A stretch of DNA of 50,073 nt from the NCBI GenBank assembly GCA_030604405.1, contig JAUVVY010000030.1, positions 1 to 50,073 of the forward strand, read 5' to 3'. Under the pieces are notes generated by a model that searched no databases, was not told the origin of the DNA, and worked only from the letters and a program-made list of their open reading frames with translations. The stretch comes from a bacterium. Lineage in GTDB: Bacteria; Armatimonadota; Zipacnadia; Zipacnadales; UBA11051. Of this stretch, positions 1 through 8,020 are shown piece by piece (the first letter of the stretch is position 1; each line of letters opens with the position of its first letter). The position numbers and the translations under genes were made by a program.

Positions 1-1
1 A

Positions 2-874
2 TCCGAGCTTGGCGAGCGCCCGGATGAGCCGGCGATCTCTGAGGCGCAGTCGAAAATGCTCCAGGAGATTCTGGAATACCAGAAGAAGAGCGGGCGGGAT
101 ATGGCCCAGATGCTCGACGACCTGAAGGCCCAGAAGGCCGCGGAGGATGCTGCCAAGGGCCCGCATCCACTGGTGCGCGACCTGGCGGTGGCCCGGCAGT
201 TGGCAGCGGAGGCGCAAGAGACGGATGATGCCAAGGACCTGGCCTCGCTGCTGCACCGAATACAGTTCACGTTGATGACGATGCTTGCGGAGGCGCCTGC
301 CGGCACTATCGTCAGACGCTTGGAGCGAGCGCGTCTGGCGCTTACACTGGAGCAACCCTCCGCCGAGGATCTTTCCCAAGCGGCCAAGGAATTGATGGCG
401 GCTCTGGACAGCAACCTGGGAGTAGAGCCCGCCGAGCTGGTGCCTGCGGTCCTGACCAAGCTGGAGGCGGCCAAGAAGAAACTTGACGATGGGGATGCCA
501 AGGGAGCCCGCCGCCGCATCATGGAGGCGCAGGAACAGGCCGCGTCGCACCAGTTGAACCTCGTGCTGCGCAAGGCGCTGGCGGCAGCTAAGGGCGCTGA
601 GGAGGCTCTCAATCGCAGCGCTGATCTGGTGGTGAAGGCCGAGCTGGAGGAGCTGTCGGCAATGCTCGATAAGGTCGCGGCAGTGGCGGTCATAAAGACT
701 GCGGAGCCGGAGGTTGAGACAGAGGCCCTGGAGGAGCCGGCTGAGGAGGTCGAGGCGGCCGAGGCAGAAGCGGCTGAGGAAGTGGCCGTGCCCGCACCCG
801 AAGAACTGGAGCAGGAACCCGAGCCTGCGACCGAAGAAGAGGCCGTTGAGACGCCAAGACCTGCAACGCGCTAG
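2..874 (+). CDS. Acidic coiled-coil protein, C-terminal part (5' end outside window)
   Basis: The frame is open to the left edge, so this is the C-terminal 290 residues of a longer protein. The visible part is almost wholly helical, rich in Ala, Glu, Lys and Leu with no Cys, and reads as coiled coil. The last 60 or so residues are a Glu/Ala/Pro-rich acidic tail (EEPAEEVEAAEAEAAEE). There is no membrane segment or catalytic motif in this part. An internal ATG at 56 is unlikely to be the true start because codon use upstream of it is the same and unbroken. I do not recognise the family; a structural or adaptor role is possible. It is followed by about 240 non-coding bases before dnaE. Confidence 0.7.
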   Translation, partial: SELGERPDEPAISEAQSKMLQEILEYQKKSGRDMAQMLDDLKAQKAAEDAAKGPHPLVRDLAVARQLAAEAQETDDAKDLASLLHRIQFTLMTMLAEAPAGTIVRRLERARLALTLEQPSAEDLSQAAKELMAALDSNLGVEPAELVPAVLTKLEAAKKKLDDGDAKGARRRIMEAQEQAASHQLNLVLRKALAAAKGAEEALNRSADLVVKAELEELSAMLDKVAAVAVIKTAEPEVETEALEEPAEEVEAAEAEAAEEVAVPAPEELEQEPEPATEEEAVETPRPATR

Positions 875-946
875 TGCCTGGTGACCTAAATTCGCGTCGT
901 TTGTCGGCTGCCAGCGGGCTGGTCCAAACGACAACGGCAAACGGCT

Positions 947-996
947 GGGCCGGATGGGGCCCGACCTTCGCTTCGCTCAGGTCACCCATTCGGCCC
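947..996. repeat. Short hairpin repeat, small form, copy 1
   Basis: Inverted arms GGGCCGGATGGG and CCCATTCGGCCC (one mismatch) enclose a second small hairpin, GACCT...AGGTC. The distal arm continues into CCTCCGC. The same outer arms enclose different inner stems at 4765-4812 and 6922-6974. It lies in the 875-1116 gap upstream of dnaE; apart from it I see no gene or clear promoter in that gap. Confidence 0.75.
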
Positions 997-1116
997 CTCC
1001 GCAAGGCAACGGCATGTTCGCGATATTGCGCGGACTTGTGGCACGAACCGCTAGGTCACAAGCCGCGTATTGACAAGTAGAGTTTGCAGCACAACTAGTT
1101 GCGGAGCAGTTTATTG

Positions 1117-4100
1117 ATGAGTCCTGGTAGTTTCTGCCAACTTCACAATCACACGGAGTACAGCCTGCTCGACGGCGCTGCCCGTATTCCCGACCTGGCG
1201 GATCGCGCTGTCGAATTGCAGATGCCGGCGCTGGCCATCACCGACCACGGCGCGATGTACGGGGTCATTGAGTTTTACCAGAACTGCCTCGACCGCGGTA
1301 TCAAACCGATTATCGGCTGCGAGCTTTATCTGGCGCCCGGCAGTCGCCATGAGCACACCGGCGGACAGCAGGAACTGGCGCACCTGGTGCTGCTGGCCAA
1401 AGATGAGACCGGCTACAGGAACTTGCTCAAGGTCGTAACCGACGCTCATCTCCACGGGTTTTACTACAAGCCCCGAGCCGACTTCGAGCTCCTGGCAGAG
1501 CACTCCGAAGGACTGATTGCCACCACCGCCTGCCTGCAAGGAGGTATTTGCGAGCGGCTGCTCAATGAAGATGAGACCTCCGCACGTCAGTACCTCGGCC
1601 AGTTGCAGGAGATCTACGGCCCCGACAACGTGTATCTGGAGTTGCAGGAGCACGGCATCCCCCAACAGCGGGGGCTCAATGAGGCGATAGTACGAATCGC
1701 CCGCGACACTAATACCCCACTTCTGGCCACCAATGACGTACACTATGTCAACAAAGAGGACGCCCGGCTGCATGACGTGTTGCTGTGCATCCAGACGGAC
1801 GCGACACTGCAGCAGGAAGACCGGATGCGCTTCCCGACTGAGGAATTCTACCTGAAATCCCAGGAGCAGATGGAGGCGCTTTTCGGCGATTGCCCGGAGG
1901 CACTGACTAACACCATAGAGGTTGCGGAGCGCTGCAACCTGGAGCTTGAGCTGGGCAACCTGAACATGCCGAAGCTGGATGTCCCCGACGGATATACTCC
2001 GGAGAGCCACCTGCGTAAGCTGTGTGAAGACAACGTCGAGAACCGCTATGGCAGCCGGCGGCCCGATGTGGTGGAACGTCTGGACTACGAACTTGAGGTC
2101 ATCGAGCACACCGGATACACGGGGTATTTCCTGATCGTTGGTGACTTTATCGCCGAGGCCAGGCGGCGCGATATTCTGGTCGGTCCGGGACGCGGGTCGG
2201 CCACCGGCAGCGTCGTGGCATACCTGCTGGGCATCACAGATGTTGACCCGATTGAGTACAACCTGATATTTGAGCGGATGCTGAATCCCGAGCGGGCCAG
2301 CCCGCCGGATATTGACCTCGACTTCCCCGATGACCGGCGCGAAGACATCATCAACTACGTGAAGGCGAAGTACGGCGAGGATCAGGTGGCCCAGGTAATC
2401 ACCTTCAGCCGGATGGGGCCGAAAGCTTCGATTCGCGATGTGGGACGGGCGCTGGAGGTACCGCTGGAGCAGATCAACGAACTATGCAAGCTGGTGCCGA
2501 GCGGGCCGAAAGCTACCATTCAAAAGGCGCTGGCCGAGTCGGGAGAGCTGGCTCACCTGGTCAAGACCGACCCGCAGGTGAGGGAGATCATCGAGTACGC
2601 TCAGGGCCTCGAGGGCCTGGTGCGTCACGTGTCGGTTCACGCGGCGGCAGTAGTGATCGCCGACCGGCCGATTACTGATCTGGTGCCGCTGTGCGGCGGC
2701 AACAGGGGCGCAGTGACCACCCAGTATTCGATGGACGACGTAGAGGCGTGCGGGCTGGTGAAAATGGACTTTCTGGGTCTCAAGACCCTGACAGTTGTCA
2801 CCAATGCCCTGGAGGCAGTGGCCGCCAACCATGGCAAGCAACTCTCGGTCCACGACATTCCCCTGGACGACCCAAAGACCTACGAGTTGCTTTGCAAGGC
2901 CAATACGGCGGCGGTGTTTCAACTTGAAAGCGAGGGTATGCAGAGCCTGATCAAGCAGTTGCAGCCAGAGCGGTTCGAGCATATCATCGCGCTGGTGGCG
3001 CTGTACCGGCCAGGGCCGATGCGGCACGCCAACGAGTTCTGTGAGGGCCGCCACGGAGCCGAAATACACTACCTGCACCCGCTGCTCGAACCGATTCTGG
3101 AGGAGACCTACGGCGTAATTCTGTACCAGGAACACGTCATGAAGATCGCCGTTGAGCTGGCGGGCTTCTCAATGCCGCAAGCGGAAATCATCATGCAGGC
3201 CATGTCCAAGAAGCAAGATGATAAGATGGCGGAGATGAAGCCGCTATTTATGTCAGGGTGCGTGGCCAACGGTGTGTCCGAGGACGTGGCTGAGGCGATC
3301 TACAACCGGATGGAAACTTTCTCCGACTACGGATTCAACAAGTCGCACAGCGCCGCCTACGGGCTGGTGGCGTATTGGACTGCGTATCTCAAGGCCAACT
3401 ACCCGGCGGAGTTTCTGGCGGCGCATCTGAGCACCGTCATGGACAATACCGATGATATTTCCAAGTACGTGATGGAGTGCCGGCGCATGGGCATCGAGGT
3501 GCGACCGCCGTCGGTCAATTTCTCGGAGCCTGAGTTTGCAGTCATGGACGGGGCTGTGGTGTTCGGTCTGGCGGCGATAAAGAATTTCGGTAGAGCCTCC
3601 GCGCAGGCGATCGTGGAAGAGCGCGCTGCCGGAGGGCCCTACGGGGGGCTATCAGATTTCTGTCGCCGGTTACCCGGTCAGCAGGTAACCAAGGCCAACC
3701 TGAAGCTGCTAGTCCAGGCGGGCGCGCTCGATGAATTCGGTGACCGCAGTGCACTGCTGGCGATCCATGAAGCCGCCTTCGGCGCCGGCCAGAAGTACCA
3801 GGAAGACCAGAGCGTCGGTCAGAACTCGCTATTCGATGCGCTCGAGGGCAGCGACGCAGAGGCCGCAACTGAACAGTTGCCCTCGGTCTCGCCGATGAGC
3901 GATGACGACAAACTGGCCATGGAAAGGGAGTTCCTGGGCCTCTACATCTCCGATCACCCGCTGATTCGCGCCACGGAGAAGCTGGCTACCTGCTGCACTT
4001 GCTTCATTGAAGAGCTATCCAGCTTCCCCGACAACGAGCTCGTAGTAGTCGGCGGGATGGTGGGCGAGACCAAGAACCACACTGCCTCCAACGGGGCGGC

Positions 4101-4632
4101 GATGATGTTCATGACGCTGGAGGGATTAGAACAGTCGGTCGAAGTGACGCTGTTTCCCAGGGTCTATGAGAAGCACAAGGACACGGCGGTCAAGGGCGAC
4201 ATAGTGATAGTAGAGGGGCAAGTGCAAAGGCGCAGCAGGATTGTCGGGGACGGTGATGAAGTCGTTGACATCAAGCTGCTGGCCAAGAAGCTGCGGCCGC
4301 TGCGTGGCGCACGTGCTCTGTCCGAAGTGCGGCGCCGGCGGGCCGAAGCAGCCAAGCAGCGTCAGGAAGAACTCGGTACGGCCACAGCCGAGGCCCGTCA
4401 AGACGCCGAGATTCATATCGAACTGGACTTGAGCCTTGCGACGCCCGCCGCCCTGCAGAGACTGCGCGACATTATCCGCAACTACCCCGGCAGCCAGCCG
4501 GTAGTGCTGGAGTTCAAGCAAGACGGCGTTTGCCGTCGTGTCAATCTGGGCAAAGATTACACGGTGAAGTGTGACGAGAAGCTGGCCGCCCAGGCCCGAG
4601 AGATTGAAGCTGTTACCGCGATCTCGGTGTAG
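1117..4632 (+). CDS. dnaE: DNA polymerase III alpha subunit (DnaE)
   Basis: Replicative C-family DNA polymerase, 1171 residues, the usual DnaE1 size. The N-terminal PHP domain starts at once with CQLHNHTEYSLLDG (His10, His12), followed by ITDHGAMYG, a Glu in IIGCELYL and NDVHYVNKED, so the metal-binding residues lost in E. coli DnaE appear to be kept. The palm follows, with GPGRGSATGS and the catalytic aspartates in PDIDLDFPDD (Asp398, 400 and 402). The fingers and beta-binding region come next, with GFNKSHSAAYGLVAYWTAYLK, then a C-terminal OB fold (VVGGMVGETKNH). A TTG at 1099 would add six residues. I prefer the ATG at 1117 because GGAG lies 10 bases upstream (1103-1106) and the PHP motif starts right after it. 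It is not next to other replication genes. Confidence 0.97.
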   Translation: MSPGSFCQLHNHTEYSLLDGAARIPDLADRAVELQMPALAITDHGAMYGVIEFYQNCLDRGIKPIIGCELYLAPGSRHEHTGGQQELAHLVLLAKDETGYRNLLKVVTDAHLHGFYYKPRADFELLAEHSEGLIATTACLQGGICERLLNEDETSARQYLGQLQEIYGPDNVYLELQEHGIPQQRGLNEAIVRIARDTNTPLLATNDVHYVNKEDARLHDVLLCIQTDATLQQEDRMRFPTEEFYLKSQEQMEALFGDCPEALTNTIEVAERCNLELELGNLNMPKLDVPDGYTPESHLRKLCEDNVENRYGSRRPDVVERLDYELEVIEHTGYTGYFLIVGDFIAEARRRDILVGPGRGSATGSVVAYLLGITDVDPIEYNLIFERMLNPERASPPDIDLDFPDDRREDIINYVKAKYGEDQVAQVITFSRMGPKASIRDVGRALEVPLEQINELCKLVPSGPKATIQKALAESGELAHLVKTDPQVREIIEYAQGLEGLVRHVSVHAAAVVIADRPITDLVPLCGGNRGAVTTQYSMDDVEACGLVKMDFLGLKTLTVVTNALEAVAANHGKQLSVHDIPLDDPKTYELLCKANTAAVFQLESEGMQSLIKQLQPERFEHIIALVALYRPGPMRHANEFCEGRHGAEIHYLHPLLEPILEETYGVILYQEHVMKIAVELAGFSMPQAEIIMQAMSKKQDDKMAEMKPLFMSGCVANGVSEDVAEAIYNRMETFSDYGFNKSHSAAYGLVAYWTAYLKANYPAEFLAAHLSTVMDNTDDISKYVMECRRMGIEVRPPSVNFSEPEFAVMDGAVVFGLAAIKNFGRASAQAIVEERAAGGPYGGLSDFCRRLPGQQVTKANLKLLVQAGALDEFGDRSALLAIHEAAFGAGQKYQEDQSVGQNSLFDALEGSDAEAATEQLPSVSPMSDDDKLAMEREFLGLYISDHPLIRATEKLATCCTCFIEELSSFPDNELVVVGGMVGETKNHTASNGAAMMFMTLEGLEQSVEVTLFPRVYEKHKDTAVKGDIVIVEGQVQRRSRIVGDGDEVVDIKLLAKKLRPLRGARALSEVRRRRAEAAKQRQEELGTATAEARQDAEIHIELDLSLATPAALQRLRDIIRNYPGSQPVVLEFKQDGVCRRVNLGKDYTVKCDEKLAAQAREIEAVTAISV

Positions 4633-4764
4633 CGCTCTCCCCCACTGCCAGAATTGCCGCCGTACGGGCGGCCCTTGCCAAACAACCGTTTTCCGACCTA
4701 TACTTATGTATGGTTTGTGACCGGCGCACGGCTGATCGTAGGCGATGGCGGGATGATAAGCCGT

Positions 4765-4812
4765 GGGCCGGATGGCCGTGAGTTTGCAGGCAAACTCCCG
4801 TCCATGCGGCCC
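4765..4812. repeat. Short hairpin repeat, small form, copy 2
   Basis: Outer arms GGGCCGGATGG and CCATGCGGCCC (one mismatch) enclose a perfect eight-base stem, GAGTTTGC-AG-GCAAACTC. The inner stem has no sequence similarity to that of the copies at 947 and 6922, yet it is fully paired. The distal arm is again followed by CCTCC. Confidence 0.75.
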
Positions 4813-4826
4813 CTCCAGACAACTCA

Positions 4827-4909
4827 ACGACTGACGACGCCACACCATCGCCCTGCAGCCTGAGTTGGCCAAGATCTGCATAACCACTGTGGAAACTCGA
4901 CCTACGCGA
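4827..4909. repeat. Right-end copy of the intergenic element family
   Basis: About four in five bases match 8264-8348, the right end of the element between hisA and hisI. It begins with an identical 20-base run (ACGACTGACGACGCCACACC) and ends with the terminal motif ATCTGCATAACCACTGTGG followed by CGACCTACGCGA. I could not find a matching inverted left terminus upstream, so this copy looks degraded or one-ended. Confidence 0.75.
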
Positions 4910-4976
4910 CTGTGGGAACAGGTGCGCGGGCTGTCTATGAGCGCGGAAAGGTGACTGCGCCACAAGGCGAGAGAAC

Positions 4977-6296
4977 ATGTCTGAACGCATGCAGATAATT
5001 GATGCGGTGCGGGGCCCCAGCCCTCAGTTAGAGACGCTGTGCCGACGCTCGCTTGCCGGCCTGTCGCCAGAGATAGAGGAGCGTACCCGCGAGATCGTTA
5101 ACCGGGTGCGGGAGTACGGCGACGAAGCGCTGGTGGAGTACACGCGGCGCTTCGACTGCCCGGATTTCACCGCTGAACAGATTGTGGTCAGCCCGGAGGA
5201 GATTCAAGCCGCCTATGAGGAGGTGCCAGCCGACTGGGTGGGCGCTTTTCGGCGCTCCCGGGAGAACGTACTGAGCTATCACGAGAAGCTGGTGGAAAAG
5301 TCGTGGCTGCAGGACTTCGACGGCGTGTTTTTGGGCCAGCGGATCCGGCCCCTGGCCTCGGCAGGCGCGTACATCCCCTCCGGAGCGGCGCCTCTGCCCT
5401 CCACCGTATGTATGACGGTAATGCCGGCCCGAGCCGCAGGCGTGCCGAGGGTAGCCATCGCCACACCGCCGCGCGAGGATGGGCGCGTTGAGCCGCTTAT
5501 CGCCGTGGCGGCCGGCGAGTGCGGCGTTGATGAGCTATACCGCATCGGCGGAGCGCAGGCAGTGGCGGCGCTGGCATACGGCACTGAGAGCGTCGAGCCA
5601 GTGGAGAAAATAGTCGGCCCTGGAAATCCCTACGTCGTCCTCGCCAAGAAACAGGTGTTTGGTCGCGTCGGGATCGAGGCGCTGCCGGGGCCGAGTGAGG
5701 TGGTCATCATCACGGACGGGGCCGTACCGGCCGCTGTGGCCGCCGCTGACCTGCTCTCACAGGCCGAGCATACCGGGGATAATACCGTTATACTGATAAC
5801 CGATGACGAGGATTTCGCCTACGAGGTGCGCGACGAGGCGTATCAGCAGGTGGAGGAGTTGCCGAGAGCCGAACTGACGGCTCAGTCGCTGGGCGACTAC
5901 GGGGCGATAGTGCTCGTCTCGGACTTGACGGCGGCTGCCGAGCTGTCCAATGAGATTGCACCTGAGCATCTGCAACTGTTAGTCGAGGAGCCGCTGGCGC
6001 TGCTGGAGCGGATCGAGAACGCCGGCTGCATCTGCCTGGGATCGCTGACACCGGTGCCACTGGGAGATTATGCGGCCGGGCCCAGCCACGTGCTGCCGAC
6101 CAACGGCACCGCGCGCTTTTCGTCGGCGCTGAGCACGGACGATTTCATGAAAAGGTCGTCGCTCATATATGCCACGCGGCGCGGGCTGCAGCGGCTCGGG
6201 CCTGATGTGTGCAAGCTTGCCGAGGCCGAGGGGCTCGACGCGCACGCTCGTTGTGTAGAAATGCGGCTGCAGATGGATGAAGAAAGCGGGGAGTGA
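4977..6296 (+). CDS. hisD: Histidinol dehydrogenase (HisD)
   Basis: NAD-dependent, zinc-containing enzyme that oxidises L-histidinol to L-histidine in the last two steps of histidine synthesis. At 439 residues it is the usual length and shows the family motifs in order: IRPLASAGAYIPSG, KIVGPGNPYVVLAKKQVFG, GIEALPGPSEVV, ADLLSQAEHTGDN, the EIAPEHLQLL segment (around residue 330) with the catalytic Glu/His, and GPSHVLPTNGTARFSSALS near the C-terminus. The ATG at 4977 has a modest purine-rich site (AAGGCGAGAG). Its TGA is separated from the hisB ATG by two bases, so the two genes are very probably translated from one message. Confidence 0.97.
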   Translation: MSERMQIIDAVRGPSPQLETLCRRSLAGLSPEIEERTREIVNRVREYGDEALVEYTRRFDCPDFTAEQIVVSPEEIQAAYEEVPADWVGAFRRSRENVLSYHEKLVEKSWLQDFDGVFLGQRIRPLASAGAYIPSGAAPLPSTVCMTVMPARAAGVPRVAIATPPREDGRVEPLIAVAAGECGVDELYRIGGAQAVAALAYGTESVEPVEKIVGPGNPYVVLAKKQVFGRVGIEALPGPSEVVIITDGAVPAAVAAADLLSQAEHTGDNTVILITDDEDFAYEVRDEAYQQVEELPRAELTAQSLGDYGAIVLVSDLTAAAELSNEIAPEHLQLLVEEPLALLERIENAGCICLGSLTPVPLGDYAAGPSHVLPTNGTARFSSALSTDDFMKRSSLIYATRRGLQRLGPDVCKLAEAEGLDAHARCVEMRLQMDEESGE

Positions 6297-6298
6297 CC

Positions 6299-6892
6299 AT
6301 GTCAGACCGCAGCGCTCGTGTCTCACGCGAAACCAAAGAGACACAGATAAACCTGGAACTGAATATGGACGGTGCCGGCACCTATGAAATTGCCACCGGT
6401 GTCGGCTTCTTCGATCACATGCTGACCCACATCGCCAAGCAGGGGATGCTCAACTTGCAGGTGCAGGCGACCGGGGACACAGAGGTTGACGCCCACCACA
6501 TTGTCGAGGACGTAGGCATAGTCCTCGGCCAGGCGATTGCAGAGGCCGTGGGTGACAAGCGCGGCATCGTGCGCTACGGCTTTGCGCTGTGTCCGATGGA
6601 TGAGGCGCTGGTTGGGGTAGCGCTGGACCTATCCGGCCGCAGCTACCTGAACTTTGACCTGCAGCTTGCGGCTGCGCAGGTGGGCGAGTTCGACACCGAA
6701 CTGGCGCTGGAGTTCTTCCGCGCGGTCGCCGCCAACGCCGAAATGACCTTGCACATCTGGCAGCAGTACGGCGGCAACACGCACCACATCCTGGAGGCGG
6801 CATTCAAGGCGTTCGGCCGTGCCCTGGATGAGGCCACGCGGATTGACCCGCGCAGAGCGGATGACCTGCCCTCGACCAAGGGCGCGCTGTAG
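6299..6892 (+). CDS. hisB: Imidazoleglycerol-phosphate dehydratase (HisB)
   Basis: Manganese enzyme that removes water from imidazoleglycerol phosphate in histidine synthesis; here the stand-alone dehydratase (197 residues) without the HisN phosphatase domain of E. coli HisB. Visible motifs are GFFDHMLTHIAKQG, the metal-binding VDAHHIVEDVG, MDEALVGVALDLSGR and the second histidine cluster NTHHILEAAFKAFGRAL. The start ATG at 6299 follows GGGGAG (6288-6293) at good spacing and gives the typical MS-R-A-V-RETKET opening. An in-frame GTG at 6293 overlaps the hisD stop and is less likely. It is coupled to hisD (TGACCATG junction). Confidence 0.97.
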   Translation: MSDRSARVSRETKETQINLELNMDGAGTYEIATGVGFFDHMLTHIAKQGMLNLQVQATGDTEVDAHHIVEDVGIVLGQAIAEAVGDKRGIVRYGFALCPMDEALVGVALDLSGRSYLNFDLQLAAAQVGEFDTELALEFFRAVAANAEMTLHIWQQYGGNTHHILEAAFKAFGRALDEATRIDPRRADDLPSTKGAL

Positions 6893-6921
6893 CCTCTGGC
6901 CTACCGTCCGCGCGGTGCCTT

Positions 6922-6974
6922 GGGCCGGATAGGGAACCCGAATTTCGCTGCGCGAAATCCACCCTATTCGGCCC
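6922..6974. repeat. Short hairpin repeat, small form, copy 3
   Basis: Arms GGGCCGGATAGGG and CCCTATTCGGCCC (13 bases, one mismatch) enclose a second stem, ATTTCG-CTGCG-CGAAAT. The frame is that of the copies at 947 and 4765, but the inner stem differs. Confidence 0.8.
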
Positions 6975-7019
6975 CTCCGCACGACAAAAAGACCGCGAAA
7001 GGCTGAGACGTTGCCTTTC

Positions 7020-7161
7020 GGAGGGGCCGTGTCGAGCGAAGCGAGGCCGGCCCGCGCGGAACGCTATTGTGGCGAGGTCTGCACACCCAAACGGCCAACC
7101 ACAACTGCTGGGCCAGGCTTGAAAGCTTCGCGAAGCGAAGCTTTCTGCGACAGGCCCCTCC
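7020..7161. repeat. Large-form palindromic repeat, copy A
   Basis: Outer arms GGAGGGGCC and GGCCCCTCC enclose conserved segments shared with 8101-8262 (GAGGCCGGCCC, GAACGCTAT, CACACCCA, GCTGGGCCAG, GACAGGCCC). Where the two copies differ most, each carries its own perfect hairpin: here GAAAGCTTCG-CGAAG-CGAAGCTTTC (7121-7145). Confidence 0.8.
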
Positions 7162-7192
7162 AAGACGACTCAACGACAACGACGGCGGGCTG

Positions 7193-7220
7193 CCCTTCGA
7201 CAAGCTCCCTTCGGCAAGCT
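7193..7220 (+). repeat. Tandem 14-base repeat
   Basis: CCCTTCGACAAGCT and CCCTTCGGCAAGCT lie head to tail, one base different, followed by CAGGGC. The unit resembles the CCCTTCGACAAGCTCAGGGC-type motif that recurs between genes in many high-GC bacteria; its role is unknown. Confidence 0.55.
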
Positions 7221-7283
7221 CAGGGCGGACACGGCAGGGCCTACGGGAAGTCCGAGTTGAGTGATGCTAATAGGAGACCTGGC

Positions 7284-8009
7284 ATGGACGTAATCCCTGC
7301 AATTGACATTTCTGATGGCAAGTGCGTGCGCCTGAAGCGCGGGGATATGGCGCAAAAAACGATATACTCCGACGACCCCGTGGAGTTCGCGCTCCGCTGG
7401 CAGGACGAGGGCGCGCCGATTCTGCATGTGGTGGACCTCGACGGCGCGATGAAGGGCGTTTCGCAAAACCTGGCGGGAATCGAGGCTATCACGGCGGCAG
7501 TTGAGATACCTGTGGAACTCGGCGGCGGGCTGCGCACGCTCGAAGATGTCAAGCGCGTCTTGGACCTCGGTGTGCAATGGGCGATCATGGGCACCTCGGC
7601 ACTGAAGAACCGAGCTGCCGTGGAGGAAGCAATAGCAGAGTTTCCGCACCGTATCATCGCCGGCATTGATGCCAGAGACGGCTGTGTAGCGCTCGAGGGT
7701 TGGGTCGAGAAAAGCCGTGTCAGTGCCATTGATCTGGCCCTGGAGATTGAAAAGCTCGGTGTGGCAAAGATCATATTCACCGACGTTGCTACTGATGGGA
7801 TGCTGCAGGGGCCGAATATCACCGGCATCAGGAAGCTGACCGAGGCCGTGACGACACCCGTGATCGCCTCGGGCGGGGTGACCAGCCTCGCCGACGTGAA
7901 AGCGATATGCGAACTGGCCGACGCGGGCGTGAGTGGGATGATTATCGGCCGGGCGCTGTATGAGAGCACCATCGCTCTGCCGGAGGCGATCGCGGTTGCG
8001 CAGGGATGA
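7284..8009 (+). CDS. hisA: Phosphoribosylformimino-5-aminoimidazole carboxamide ribotide isomerase (HisA)
   Basis: (Beta/alpha)8-barrel isomerase converting ProFAR to PRFAR in histidine synthesis. The 241 residues match the family length. The N-terminus MDVIPAIDISDGKCVRL carries the catalytic Asp8, and the duplicated half-barrel phosphate sites are present (VELGGGLRT, VIASGGVTSLAD), together with IFTDVATDGMLQGPN holding the second catalytic Asp. The frame is open far upstream, but the ATG at 7284 with AGGAG seven bases before it and the family start make the choice clear. The usual partners hisH and hisF are absent from the window. 391 and 426 non-coding bases separate it from hisB and hisI. 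Confidence 0.97.
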   Translation: MDVIPAIDISDGKCVRLKRGDMAQKTIYSDDPVEFALRWQDEGAPILHVVDLDGAMKGVSQNLAGIEAITAAVEIPVELGGGLRTLEDVKRVLDLGVQWAIMGTSALKNRAAVEEAIAEFPHRIIAGIDARDGCVALEGWVEKSRVSAIDLALEIEKLGVAKIIFTDVATDGMLQGPNITGIRKLTEAVTTPVIASGGVTSLADVKAICELADAGVSGMIIGRALYESTIALPEAIAVAQG

Positions 8010-8020
8010 GCGGGAACGGC

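Larger units (their letters stand above)
4633..4976. other. Non-coding gap between dnaE and hisD, carrying repeats
   Basis: No convincing gene. It holds a small-form hairpin repeat (4765-4812) and a copy of the element right end (4827-4909). The last bases supply the hisD ribosome site (AAGGCGAGAG, 4964-4973). Short open frames here have no codon bias and no family resemblance. Confidence 0.6.
6893..7283. other. Non-coding gap between hisB and hisA, carrying repeats
   Basis: No gene supported. It contains a small hairpin repeat (6922-6974), a large-form palindromic repeat (7020-7161) and a tandem 14-base motif (7193-7220). The arms GGCCCCTCCG (6969-6978) and CGGAGGGGCC (7019-7028) are also inverted with respect to each other, so the two repeats could fold as one larger structure. 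The long frame open upstream of hisA through this region is a by-product of the repeat. The hisA ribosome site is TAGGAG at 7271-7276. Confidence 0.6.

Noticed and set aside
1070-1098. TTGACA as a -35 box for dnaE
   Set aside because: The hexamer 17 bases on is AACTAG, a poor -10, and it would place the start almost at the ribosome site.
1111-2109. Long minus-strand open frame inside dnaE
   Set aside because: It lies fully antisense to a certain gene, has no family motif and reflects high-GC third-position bias.
7011-7283. Extended N-terminus for HisA
   Set aside because: The stretch is the repeat element; HisA proteins begin at MDVIPAID and AGGAG precedes that ATG.
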